A DNA stretch of 64,000 bases from Oscarella lobularis (Eukaryota > Porifera > Homoscleromorpha > Homosclerophorida > Oscarellidae). Below, in pieces: positions 48,221 to 58,324 of the stretch. The stretch is from positions 1,424,648-1,488,647 of the forward strand of contig NC_089177.1 in assembly GCF_947507565.1 (NCBI RefSeq), in the 5' to 3' direction. The stretch's first letter is position 1; each line of letters opens with the position of its first letter. Under the pieces are notes generated by a model. It was not told where the DNA came from and did no database searches. It saw only the letters and a program-made list of their open reading frames with translations. Both the position numbers and the translations under genes were made by a program.

Positions 48221-50104
48221 CTAATCGTCTTCACTACTACTCTCACCTTCAATCTTGAGACAAGCAAACCTGCTTCCCTGAACAACCATCTTTTTCTTCT
48301 GCTTCTTCTTTATTTTGGCAGATGGTCGTCTAGGAGACAATGACTCAGTCTTGCTCCCAGCTTTCCTCTCCGGTTTGTTTTTTACCAAGAACGTCCACAT
48401 TTTCTCAAACAAGTCCCTTTGTTTACAATTGCTCAAAAAGTCCTTGTGTTGTTTGCACTTCGCGTACATTCTCTGCACCAGGAAACCGTCAAAAAAGTAC
48501 GCCGGGTTTACCTGGGGTAACGGGAGGCGTAGAACAGCGTTCAGGTGCAATGAACTAGAAAAAATAGACTGCCATCGAGCAATAGCCGTTGCCAAGCCGT
48601 CATTAAAATTGATCAATCCTCTTGGTCGCTCTCTTTTATGAAATTCACGAGACGGTTTCCAATCTTTAAGCAACGCATAACAATTTGTGAAACTGAGAAG
48701 AAGAGCTCGGATTGCATTCTTGGCTGGCTGCTCTTTGCACTGATACGCCCAGCAAAAGAGAGTAACCATAGGCAAAACAAATTCCACAGGTTTAATGTAA
48801 TCGATGTCACAATTCCATTCCCCGACGATAGTGCGAATCAGATGGGCCCGCCTTTCACTTTGACTCAGCGAAGGAATGCAAGACAGAGAAGGAAGATTTC
48901 TAGGTACTTTAACGGGAACAATCACGGGATCCTCTCCATTGTCCCGACGTCGATGTTCTTCTACGGTAACCTTACCGCCACCCCGTCTCCGCGGCACAGT
49001 AATATCATAAAGGACACGTCGTATGTGCAGCGATGCGTTATGACTGCATGGGCTAGCAACTGTTTCAACTTGAGGTAAAAGAAAAACTCGTCTCAAGCTG
49101 GCCGCTTGGAGGGCAAAAAGACTGAAGTCGCCTCTGCGAAGGGCGGCAATCACCCATTTAGGAAATGGTAATTTGTCCCAACCAAGTGCACTAGACACCG
49201 TTTCCTTTAGCTCGACGCTACCATAATAGAACTCCTTCGTTGCGACAAGACACGCGTGGAGTTGACCCTCAGAGCCAAAGATATCTATTTCGGCATCGAG
49301 CACGGTAGCATACTTCTTTCTGAGCTTATTAATGATGCCGCGAAATTGCCGCCGCCCCACCCCAAGCTTTTGATAAATTGGGATAAGAAGATCGGCGTCA
49401 GTCAAATCGTTCTGAAAGAGTACAGCCAAAAGTGGACCAAAGTCATACTTTGGATCGAGCCGCCAGTGAGCCTCGGACTCGAGACCAACACTCTTGAAAA
49501 ACAGGTCGCGTTGAAACCGTTGGCAATAGATAACCTGGCCCCGATCGTCATCGCGAATCCATTCGAGAGAATAGATAGGCACAACGCCGTCGGGCAAATT
49601 CGCTAGGAAAAAATCGCTGTCGTTGGAGAGCAACGGGCATCGGTCGCGTCGCGCGCGAGCGATGGCGATGACGTCCGCTTCGTGATCACAAACGATCACA
49701 TCCACGCCCAAATTGGCGACAGCTCTCAAAAAGACTTGGTGTACGAGTGGCGGGAAGAAACCGTCGCAGGAGTAGCCTGCGAGTGCGCCTACGAGGCTCC
49801 TCGCTTTGCCCATTCGTTCTTCATGACGGGTCTGCGTCGTCGCGAGCTTTTCGTCGCCGTTGTCGACGCCGTCGAGAAGGACGCAAGGCGTCACGGCGTT
49901 GCGAACAAGCGAGGCGAAAAAGGAGCGCACCATTTTATAGAAGTCGGAATACTCGCCGCCGCAACGCGAGTCGAACGTCGCCTTAGAGGCTAGGAAGTAC
50001 AAGAGGTTGTTGCCATCAATAATCAGCTTCGTCTGCGTCAGTTCAAAGTTCTCCCACGCTTTAGGAAAGTCTTTGACGAACGCTGTCAGGCCTTTGATAC
50101 CCAT
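48221..50104 (-). CDS. ASTE1-like: Asteroid-type structure-specific nuclease, paralogue 1
   Basis: A single exon encodes 627 aa. It begins MGIKGLTAFVKDFP, the XPG/FEN1-type N terminus, then KLIIDGNNLLYFLA (catalytic Asp), FDSRCGGEYSDFYKMV, VTPCVLLDGVDNGDEK, VDVIVCDHEADVIAIA and CPLLSNDSDFFLANLP. The last two carry the acidic residues of the internal XPG region. The spacing and the FD-GG-Y-FY signature match Asteroid homologues rather than FEN1. A lysine-rich string (KIKKKQKKKM) and acidic end close the protein, possibly a nuclear signal. ASTE1 in vertebrates acts on DNA ends in repair. The absence of introns, when neighbours have many, suggests origin by retroposition. Only 109 bases separate it from the upstream paralogue. 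Confidence 0.85.
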   Translation of the reverse strand: MGIKGLTAFVKDFPKAWENFELTQTKLIIDGNNLLYFLASKATFDSRCGGEYSDFYKMVRSFFASLVRNAVTPCVLLDGVDNGDEKLATTQTRHEERMGKARSLVGALAGYSCDGFFPPLVHQVFLRAVANLGVDVIVCDHEADVIAIARARRDRCPLLSNDSDFFLANLPDGVVPIYSLEWIRDDDRGQVIYCQRFQRDLFFKSVGLESEAHWRLDPKYDFGPLLAVLFQNDLTDADLLIPIYQKLGVGRRQFRGIINKLRKKYATVLDAEIDIFGSEGQLHACLVATKEFYYGSVELKETVSSALGWDKLPFPKWVIAALRRGDFSLFALQAASLRRVFLLPQVETVASPCSHNASLHIRRVLYDITVPRRRGGGKVTVEEHRRRDNGEDPVIVPVKVPRNLPSLSCIPSLSQSERRAHLIRTIVGEWNCDIDYIKPVEFVLPMVTLFCWAYQCKEQPAKNAIRALLLSFTNCYALLKDWKPSREFHKRERPRGLINFNDGLATAIARWQSIFSSSLHLNAVLRLPLPQVNPAYFFDGFLVQRMYAKCKQHKDFLSNCKQRDLFEKMWTFLVKNKPERKAGSKTESLSPRRPSAKIKKKQKKKMVVQGSRFACLKIEGESSSEDD

Positions 50105-50213
50105 GTTTTATCCGAGTCTTTCTAGCTGTGCAAGTGACGTACTGTATGACGTATGCGAGTACCGGTATGTTTCTTTTTCTAAAAAAATATTGGAGTTGAT
50201 GGCTTGTGGCTTC

Positions 50214-52148
50214 TCAGTTCGACGACGCGTCCCCCTCCTCCTCCTCCTCCTCACTACTCTCAGCTTCAATCTCGAGACCAGCAAACCTGCTTCCCGCCAC
50301 AACCGTCCTTTTCTTCTTCTTCTTCTTTACTTCGTGAGATGGTTGCATACAAGATAAATTAGATAATGACTCAGACTCGTTCCCTACTTCAATTTCTTTT
50401 CTCTCCGGTTTGCTTTCAACCATAAACGTCCACAATCTCGCAAACAAGTCCTTTTGCTCGCAGTTGTTCACAAAGTCCTGGTGTTTTTTGCACTCCGCAT
50501 ACACTCTCTGCACGAGAAAACCGTCAAAAAAACGCGCCGGGTTTACTTGGGGTAACGGGAGGCCTAGAACAGCGTTCAAGTGCAATGAACTCGAAAAAAT
50601 AGCCTGCCATCGAGCAATGGCCGTTGCCAAGCCGTCATCAAAATTGACTAATCCTTTTGGTCGCTCTCGTTTATGGAAATCCCGAACTGGTTCCCATTTT
50701 CTAAGCAACGCATGACAATTTGTGAAGCAGAGAATAAAGGCTCGGATCACATTCTCTGCAGGCTGCTCTTCACACTGATACGCCCAGCAAAAGAGAGTAA
50801 CCACGGGCAAAACAAATTCCTCCGGTTCAATGTGATCGATGTCACAATCCCATTCCCCGACAATACACCGAATCAGATGATCACGCCTTTCATTTCGATC
50901 CAATGATGGAATGCAAGACAGAGGGGGAAGATTTCTAGGCACTTCAATAGAAACAACCGCGGGGTCGTTTCCGTTGTCACAACGTCGATGTTCCTGTACA
51001 GTCACCACACCGCCGTCCTGCCGACGAGGCACAGCAATATCATAAAGGGCACGTCGTATGTGCAGCGATGCGTTATGACTACACGGACTAGCAACTGTTT
51101 CGACTTGAGGTAAAAGAAAAACTCGTCTCAAGCTAGCCGCTTGGAGGGCAAAAAGACTGAAGCGGCCTCTGCGAAAAGAGGCAATCACCCATTCAGGAAA
51201 CGGTGAGCTGTCCCAACCAAGTGCATTAGACACCGTTTCATTTAGCTCGACGCTACCATAATAGAACTCCTTCGTTGCGACAAGACACGCGTGGAGTTGA
51301 CTCTCAGAGCCCAAGATATCGATTTCGGCTTCGAGCACGTTGGCATACTTTCTCAGCTGATCAATGACGACGCGAATTTGAAATCGCCGCCGAACACCGA
51401 CAATTTTGAATTTTCGATAAACTGGAATAAGTAGATCAGGATCAGTCAAATCGTTCTGCAGCAATACAGCCAATAGCGGACCGACGTCATACTTCGGACC
51501 GAGTCGCCAGTGAGCTTCGGCTTCGAGACCAACCCTCTCAAAAAACAGGTCGCGTCGAAATATTGTGCAATAGACAACCTGGCCCCGATCGTCGTCGCGA
51601 ATCCATTCGAGAGAATCGACGGGTACGACGCCGGCGGGCAAATTGGCTAGGAAAAAATCGCTGTCGTTGGAGAGCAACGGGCATCGGTCGCGGCGCGCGC
51701 GAGCGATCGCGAGAACGTCCGCTTCGTGATCGCAAACGATCGCATCGACGTCCGAATCGGCGACGGCTCTCAAAAAGACTTGGTGCACGAGTGGCGGGAA
51801 GAAGCCGTTGCTGCGGTGGGCTGCGCGTGCGCTTACGAGACGACTCGCTTCGGCCATTCGTTCGATGTGACGGCGCTGCGTCGTCGCGAGCTTTTCGTCG
51901 CCGTTGTCGACGCCGTCGAGAAGAATGTGCGGCGTCACGGCGCTACGTCGCAGCGAGGCGAAAAAGGAGCACACCATTCTGTAGAAGTCGGGATACTCGC
52001 CGCCGCAACGCGAGTCGAACGTCGCCTTGGATGCTAGGAAGTGCAACAGGTTGTTGCCGTCGATTATCAGATCCGTATGCGTCAGTTCGACGCGACTCCA
52101 CGCATTCGGAAACGTTTTCACGAACGTTGTCAATCCTTGGATACCCAT
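50214..52148 (-). CDS. ASTE1-like: Asteroid-type structure-specific nuclease, paralogue 2
   Basis: A single exon of 644 aa, tandem to and clearly the sister of paralogue 1. Motifs: MGIQGLTTFVKTFP, LIIDGNNLLHFLA, FDSRCGGEYPDFYRMV, VCDHEADVLAIARARRD and LLSNDSDFFLAN. All acidic active-site positions seen in paralogue 1 are kept. Differences lie mainly in the middle, including a small insertion (KFKIVGVRRRFQIR) and a longer acidic tail (ESSEEEEEEGD). Both genes are open for their whole length, so the duplicate has been maintained. Strong GC-rich codon ends occur in the first 200 codons of both copies. Confidence 0.85.
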   Translation of the reverse strand: MGIQGLTTFVKTFPNAWSRVELTHTDLIIDGNNLLHFLASKATFDSRCGGEYPDFYRMVCSFFASLRRSAVTPHILLDGVDNGDEKLATTQRRHIERMAEASRLVSARAAHRSNGFFPPLVHQVFLRAVADSDVDAIVCDHEADVLAIARARRDRCPLLSNDSDFFLANLPAGVVPVDSLEWIRDDDRGQVVYCTIFRRDLFFERVGLEAEAHWRLGPKYDVGPLLAVLLQNDLTDPDLLIPVYRKFKIVGVRRRFQIRVVIDQLRKYANVLEAEIDILGSESQLHACLVATKEFYYGSVELNETVSNALGWDSSPFPEWVIASFRRGRFSLFALQAASLRRVFLLPQVETVASPCSHNASLHIRRALYDIAVPRRQDGGVVTVQEHRRCDNGNDPAVVSIEVPRNLPPLSCIPSLDRNERRDHLIRCIVGEWDCDIDHIEPEEFVLPVVTLFCWAYQCEEQPAENVIRAFILCFTNCHALLRKWEPVRDFHKRERPKGLVNFDDGLATAIARWQAIFSSSLHLNAVLGLPLPQVNPARFFDGFLVQRVYAECKKHQDFVNNCEQKDLFARLWTFMVESKPERKEIEVGNESESLSNLSCMQPSHEVKKKKKKRTVVAGSRFAGLEIEAESSEEEEEEGDASSN

Positions 52149-52928
52149 TGTTTTATCCGGGTCTTAGCTAAGAACGCAAGCTGAAGCAAGCATGATAAGA
52201 ATGAAACATGCCTTCAAATGGGTCTCATTCTGCATCTCGAGCGAAAACAAAGTCGTCATCGACAAGATTCACAAACGACGACGAAGGCGCTTCTGAGACA
52301 AGGCACTAATTATTTACATCTATCTCTAATTGTTTATTAGCAGGTTTAGCTTGCTCAGATTGCACCTCAAATGCATGAGCTACTATACCCCATCTGAGAT
52401 TTCAGATGCTCTTAGTGCAATAGATCTAGGACCGCTCTATAGATACGTAATTGAAAGAATTTGACTTAGACACGGTCAGAGTATCTAGCCCAAAATTTAG
52501 ACCTCGACTCACGCAGACCACGGATACTAGAAGAAGGTTAGTGCTTAGACTAATTGAGCATGGGATGAAATTTCTTGTGACCTTGTCTTACTGGTGATCT
52601 TAATTAATAAACTATCGAAGCCTCTGCCAGTTTTTCTTATCACACCAGTGACCTCCTGTCACTACTTTGAGTGCATGGATCTCAGTAAACCGCTATTGAA
52701 CATCTGGATCATTTTAGACCTCTCTAAGAACGTATTAGGCGTACCCGTTACCGAGACACCATATAGAAGTGGATTTACTGTGCGCTACTGCCCGTTTCTT
52801 TCGGAACGGGAAATGTAGCTAGGTTTCCAGACCCCAGCCAGGTAAGGCAGTTGGCAAAAGAACGAACTATTTATCTAAGATTTAATCAGCAAGGAACACA
52901 GAAAATTAGGTAAATCGCATTTGCATTA
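52149..52928. other. Spacer with one half of the palindrome family
   Basis: No gene is visible. GACCACGGATACTAGAAG at 52516 matches a half-site of the palindromes at 6960 and 21721, here without its mirror half. The rest is the promoter side of the nuclease gene and the 3' side of the membrane-protein gene. Confidence 0.5.
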
Positions 52929-53810
52929 TCAATCAAAGCGAACATCACGAAAAAACTCTGCTGCACATCGAAAAAATTCTTGATAGCGAGAACAAAACTC
53001 CGCCTGCCTAACACAACATTCAGCACACGCTTCTCTGCTGCATGCGCATGCGCAGCGACTATGTACACATGCACAAATCAACACAATAACAATCAATAAG
53101 GCAATAATTCCACCGATGACAGCAACGGCGACATTCATCAAATTGGCTTTGCTATTTGTGAGAGGTAAAGTTGTTGTTGAGGTGACTCTGAGTGGAAAAG
53201 AGTTGTCTCTAGAAAAGCAGCGCACCCGCCAGCCTACTGTTAATCTAACTCCATTTTGGTATCCGCCTACAACATTGAAGGTGCTCTCGGTGTCAAGACC
53301 CAGATCCAACGGCAGTATACGATTTAGAAACGCGACTGGTTTGCCGGTATCTTCTTCTGTAACGGTGATGTTCAGGCTAACGCGGTCCTACACAAAACTA
53401 GAATTAGATCAAGAATTGACCAGTCACATTTATACCGTACTGTCCAGGGACGAGGATGTACAAAACACATAGGATTGGAAATATTGCCAAGCGACGACCC
53501 AAAGGTGATAGAGTCGCCAAATAGAAAAGACGGAAAAAAACAGCTTGATAGTTCCTTGACGCAGACTTTGACGGAATTGTTGCATTCTTGAAAAGAGCAC
53601 GGATCGCCAAATATAGTTTTTGGCCACGTGTTTTGATAAGACATAAGGGTTATCTCCAGATCGCGCTCGTCGCAGATTGCCGACTCGGCGAACGTCTCAC
53701 TCTGTCAAAATATTCATTTTGCTACATCGTGTCCTCTTACCTCTCTACTTTATAACACGCACCTCAGGCAGGATGACAAGTAGCAGCGTTGTAACAAAAA
53801 CATCGAACAT
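52929..53810 (-). CDS. Short type I membrane protein, Notch-ligand N-terminus (MNNL)-like
   Basis: Three exons (53810-53763, 53701-53441, 53387-52929) splice in phase to 255 aa. Order: signal peptide (MFDVFVTTLLLVILPE); an ectodomain with DLEITLMSYQN, CNNSVKVCVKE, FGDSITFGSSLGNISNP and ending GVRLTVGWRVRCFSRD; one membrane span (VAVIGGIIALLIVIVLICACV); and a cysteine-rich tail (CACACSREACAECC). The C...VCVK...FG...LG...SNP pattern and the closing LTVGWRVRC resemble the MNNL domain of Delta/Jagged up to the first residues of DSL. The DSL body and EGF repeats are absent, and the frame passes straight to the membrane span. Similarity is by eye and moderate; it could be another beta-sandwich ectodomain. 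Confidence 0.65.
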
Positions 53811-54054
53811 TGTTGGCCTTTCCGTGTTCAGTTGCGAATTGAAAGCTTCAACCGAAGAGTCGGCGTCCCTCTGGACTTTTGGTTTCTTCCCTGCGGTTCG
53901 TGTGCTAACTGTCGACTAAAGAGCCAACTAAAGCCCAGAAGACGCGTCACGAAATGTCCAGTCTTCGCTCGTTCAGTCTTCCTTAGCATGGTCTTTGGCT
54001 AACGCACTCTATCTCTTTGAGTGGGAGGATCAGATGCGCCGACAGAGCGGTAAA

Positions 54055-54089
54055 CCGCCCTAGGGAGGTCAATAACCTCCCTAGGGCGG
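54055..54089. repeat. Hairpin with 15-base arms next to GGGCGGTTAT repeats
   Basis: CCGCCCTAGGGAGGT and ACCTCCCTAGGGCGG are exact complements around a 5-base loop. Three to four AGGGCGGTTAT-like units follow. Confidence 0.85.
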
Positions 54090-54204
54090 CTTAGGGCGGT
54101 TATGCTAGGGCGGTTATGGGTCCACAGGGCGGTTATACTAATTGATTAATTGAGTCAATACCGTTATATATAACAACTCCTCGTAAAAAAAAAGTAAAAA
54201 AAGT

Positions 54205-54275
54205 GATCCAAGAGAGATTTGAACTACCTACCCTAAACGCGCTCCTACCTACTCATCGGGGACCCTGCACACTGA
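54205..54275 (-). repeat. tRNA-like relic with B box
   Basis: The reverse strand reads GAGTAGGTAGGAGCGCG, then TAGTTCAAATCTCTCTTGG. The second string is a good T-arm/B-box match. The acceptor stem is not closed. It could be a SINE head or a decayed tRNA copy. Confidence 0.35.
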
Positions 54276-54873
54276 TCTAGCGCTTTGCAACGGTGTTATA
54301 ATATTTACGAGGTCGATCGAGATATAAGTGGTCACGAGGGCGATGTGGGATTTATCGCCCCGGTCGGGCACCCATACATCTGGGTAGCTGGGTATATTAC
54401 ATTGGTATTGGGACACTATCCGTGCATGGATATGCCGGCCGTAGATATAGAGCTTTATTTATACGATTTAAAGTCAGTTTGATGCTGGTCTGTTTTAATG
54501 TGTATAAACTCCAAACTTGATGTGCTCAAAACTAGATAAAGACTGCCAGAAAAGGATTTTTGCGACTCTCTCTCGCCTAGTAATCTAGGCCTAGCCGCCA
54601 GCATCGTGCAGTGACGTCAACGTCGTTGCGTCACACAGGCGAATCACACCTCTGTTTTAATTTCAAGTCTTGTACAGTAGCCTCAAAAACCACAGCACAA
54701 GTGTCGCGTCAGTGTCAAGATCTCTGTTTCTGCACGAGCCCGGATCGTAAAAGTCTGATATGTTCCCTTTAATTATCTCAGTGCGCGAACGAGAGCGTCT
54801 TTGTCCGGTTTCCGTCGCCCAATACATCGCAGCAATTCTTCTCGTGGCTAACATATAAAAGCGTAACAAATAG

Positions 54874-55125
54874 GTGGATCAGCTTAACGGTTTGCACAAT
54901 GTGTGCGCTTTCGGTCATCTGCAATGCGGCTGTCATTGCGTGGAGGTGCAAGCAGAGAAGAGGATCAATCGTCTCCTTTCTCATAGTAAATCTAGCTGTA
55001 GCGGATTGTGCTATTGCCGCAGCAAAGATGTTTTTCCTCGCGGCGCTGTTGACGTCTAACAGTTGGTGTCAAGCTGTGGACACCGTTCTTTCGAGCCTTT
55101 GCTTCATCGATTTTTCACTTGTCAA
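54874..55125 (+). pseudogene. One-exon remnant of a rhodopsin-class GPCR (TM1-TM2)
   Basis: The exon lies between an AAATAG acceptor and an AA|GTAAG donor. It encodes WISLTVCTMCALSVICNAAV (TM1), then SFLIVNLAVADCAIAAAKMF (TM2 with the NLAxAD signature), then WCQAVDTVLSSLCF at the start of TM3 with the usual cysteine. The style is close to the glycoprotein-hormone/relaxin receptor (LGR) group. No exon for TM3-TM7 follows: the next acceptor-like TTTCAG at 55195 runs directly into copied VPS13 sequence on the opposite strand. It is probably a broken gene, unless the rest lies outside the window. Confidence 0.6.
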
Positions 55126-55197
55126 GTAAGATGAACTCCCTCATTTTGGTAACCGTGGCACTCGTTGAGTTGAAAGAGCTGTGCAATTGTTTCAGTA

Positions 55198-55748
55198 TCT
55201 CTTTTGCTTCCTTTTCTGCCTTCGCTTTGTCATACTTGAACTCTAAAATAAACCTTTCCGATACCTAAAGCAGCTGAGAGACTATGCAGGCTACCGGTGG
55301 CAGGTGAAACCAAAAGGTAGAGGTCTTTCACCGTAACAACGGTGCGTGCAGTGTACAAGGATCGCCATGGAATCTTGAGAGTCAGATTCTCTACGAAAAA
55401 AAAGAAGATACTAGTGCGAATTCAAGGCGTGAATACAGAGAAGCTTCACTTACGAAGGAATCCGCCTCGCACAGGAAGATTTAGATCGTCCTAAGGCCGA
55501 TCTTCGAAGAGGTTAGGGTGGACAGTGGAGAGTCATACCAGTGCATTCGGCTTCACTTCGAGCTCTGTCAAGACCACGTTGCCTAGATTCGTCGGTTATT
55601 TGGCGAAATTGCTGCCGTTGAACTCTCGAAGCTCGCTTGCCTTTCAAGACGCTGACTTTGACGAGTCCAATTTCTTTACGTAGGGCTTCAGAAACTTGTT
55701 TAGTATCGCAATAACGACTTTTTCAAACATCGCAACGGCTCAGACGAG
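55198..55748 (-). pseudogene. Duplicated 5' end of the VPS13 gene
   Basis: Matches 47364-47925 nearly throughout: the [10 protein letters not shown] exon, the intron, the [11 protein letters not shown] exon and the chorein start exon (ATG near 55728). Small deletions distinguish it, for example TTTGACGAGTCC here against TTTGAGATGCGACGAGTCC and a missing TCGAATTCT near 55470. It stops inside the helix exon, so it cannot encode more than an N-terminal scrap. Confidence 0.85.
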
Positions 55749-55782
55749 TGGGATACGAGACTTCGCAAGAGGGCCCCATCTA

Positions 55783-57456
55783 GAGTAGGACCTCGGCTTT
55801 CGGACATTCTGCGATTTCGGACGCTCGCACAGCAAATCTAGCGAACCGATTCTGGCTTCCTATGGCGCATTTGAAAGCCCAATCCCTGCCAGGAAGATGT
55901 GCCAGAGCGCGAATCAATAGACCAAACCCTCATAATTTTATGAGAAGATTAGCGCGCGCAGGTCAAATCCTCCGCTTTCGGACAGCAGTATCGCTTTCGG
56001 ACACGTATGCGTAGCTCATTCAAATTTTAATGTTTCGCCTAGAATTTTTTTTCACAAAATCCTCTATCATAGAGCTTTCGAACGCAGTAAAGCTTTAGCC
56101 AAATGGTCTAGTCTATCGCATGCTAAAAATCGACGAATATACCGACATCGCACCTCGGTGTTCGGACACCAGTTATTCCGTTTGCAAAGCCCAAATCCGT
56201 TTCTAAAAGGACATTCTGAATTTTCTGTAAGGTATTTGAAACAATTTTCAAAAGCAGCTTAAAAAAGAGTAACATTGCTAAGCAATTGGGCTGTTTAGTG
56301 CATGAAAATGCATTTCTTGGGTTTGCTTTAGTAGCCATAAAACTAAATATAGCAACGAGATTACCCAAACTGGTACAGAAGCAAGCGGTGCGAAGAAAAA
56401 GTCACCCTTAGACTTCATATTATTGAAAAATTCTGTCACATACCAGTACAGGACGTTACGCAAAATGCAGTTTGTTCAAACTTTATCATAGTGTTTGGTA
56501 TATTGCCAAGAGCTCAGGCTACGTCAAGCTGACCATCTGCGTTTATTAATTTATCTATTGCGTTCTAAGAATTTCAGTTTGAGTGCTCTTATATAAAGAT
56601 CGAATTTCAGATTCTTGGTATCACACTCTGGCTGTGATATCTTCATGAATCTCGATGCTGCTAAAAATGTACTTGCTCTACTTATGGAAGTCAAGAGCAC
56701 TCCAGAGACAGATACTGTAAAAAGGCGTACTTTTATGTAATGTTTCTGACGTTGCGATAAAAATCAGCACGACAAATGCATTTGGCGTAAAGTACTGTAT
56801 GCGGCAGAATTTTTCATTAATACGAAGTTTTAGGGTGACTTTTTCTTCGCACCGCTTGCTTCTGTGCCAGTTTGGGTATTTCGTTGCTATATTTAGTTTT
56901 ATTGCTACTAAAGCAAACCCAAGAAATGCATTTTCATGCACTAAACAGCCCAATTGCTTAGCAAAGTTACTCTTTTTTAAGCTGCTTTTGAAAATCGTTT
57001 CAAATACCTTACAGAAAATTCAGAATGTCCTTTTAGAAACGGATTTGGGCTTTGCAAACGGAATAACTGGTGTCCGAACACCGAGGTGCGATGTCGGTAT
57101 ATTCGTCGATTTTTAGCATGCGATAGACTAGACCATTTGGCTAAAGCTTTACTGCGTTCGAAAGCTCTGTGATAGAGGATTTTGTGAAAAAAAATTCTAG
57201 GCGAAACATTAAAATTTGAATGAGCTACGCATACGTGTCCGAAAGCGATACTGCTGTCCGAAAGCGGAGGATTTGACCTGCGCGCGCTAATCTTCTCATA
57301 AAATCATGAGGGTTTGGTCTATTGATTCGCGCTCTGGCACATCTTCCTGGCAGGGATTGGGCTTTCAAATGCGCCATAGGAAGCCAGAATCGGTTCGCTA
57401 GATTTGCTGTGCGAGCGTCCGAAATCGCAGAATGTCCGAAAGCCGAGGTCCTACTC
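55783..57456. mobile_element. 1.7 kb pogo/Tigger-like fold-back element
   Basis: The ends are GAGTAGGACCTCGG and CCGAGGTCCTACTC, flanked by TA on both sides. The arms are about 660 bases each and nearly identical inverted copies; the unique centre is about 56450-56790. The motif TTTCGGAC recurs several times in each arm. TIRs starting with (C/G)AGTAGG and a TA target site fit the Tc1/mariner superfamily, pogo/Tigger type. No transposase frame is present. Confidence 0.75.
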
Positions 57457-58324
57457 TATCTTCCTTAGCATGGTCTTTGGCTAACGCACTCTATCTCCTT
57501 GAGTGCATATAGCCCTGGCATATAGGGAAATGTTAGATCTGGAGGCCCTTCTCTCAAATTCTAAATACGCCCATGAGCTTACTATACTTGAGTAAGGGAA
57601 TCTTACGGAAATGATTGGAAATGCTCATGAGGTCAGATGAACTCTTATGAGACAAGCATCTCATGAGACATTGCTAAATCTCATGAGATCCTCTATCGGA
57701 TATACGCATGGCTATCGTGAGACCTGACCACAGTAGTTTTAGTCTAAATCTTTTTTATAAAGGTTTGTACGAATTTAATTAACATAGGCGACGTGATGCC
57801 GATATGAGGGATCCGTCTTATTAGACACAATAATTTTTGGCCAAATCCCAACACCCCTCAATCCCTCTGCGAGACGTTAATTCGGTGGTTGGGACTCATG
57901 ATGGCCTCAATTCATTATCTATTATGTAAGAAATTGTAGATCGCTTTAATAACTCGTATTAGCAAGCAAATCTCTAGACGAAATTCATGCGGAATGTGTA
58001 GACGTTTCTTCTTTCTATCACAACCATCCTCTTTGATTTCCATCATTGATAACGTCTACCAAATGCAATCGCTGTTTTTGTAGAGCTAATGCGCTCCGGA
58101 ATAGTTATTGTGCATGTTTAAAAAATGATGGCCACTTTCTAGTAAGATAATCAGAACAAAGACAAACAAATTGTTTGAATTTACAGAAGCTTGAAGTGAT
58201 GTAAAAAATCATGCGCATAACAAAACCAAACAGGTAAGCACGCTTTAGATACGATATACTGAGACGTACAATAAATGCAGTATATCCAACAAAGAAGAAG
58301 AACAACAGCTAACTTTACCTACCG
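57457..58324. other. Spacer left of the RNF213-like gene
   Basis: It begins with the 46-base duplicate of 53978-54023. About 57600-57690 holds several CTCATGAGA-type strings. The rest is AT-rich, without a convincing frame, and likely includes the RNF213-like 3' UTR. Confidence 0.5.

Larger units (their letters stand above)
53811..54873. other. Rearranged spacer with small repeats
   Basis: Contents: a 46-base segment (53978-54023) that recurs at 57460-57505; an inverted repeat with 15-base arms (CCGCCCTAGGGAGGT) at 54055-54089; several AGGGCGGTTAT units to about 54138; a minus-strand tRNA-like stretch at about 54205-54275 with a B-box-like AGTTCAAATCTCT; and an unrecognised 65-codon frame at 54285-54482. 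No supported gene. Confidence 0.55.

Noticed and set aside
56123-57116. Two mirrored open frames with the same peptide (minus 56123-56368, plus 56799-57116)
   Set aside because: They are the two arms of the fold-back element; the shared peptide reflects the inverted repeat and not a gene family.
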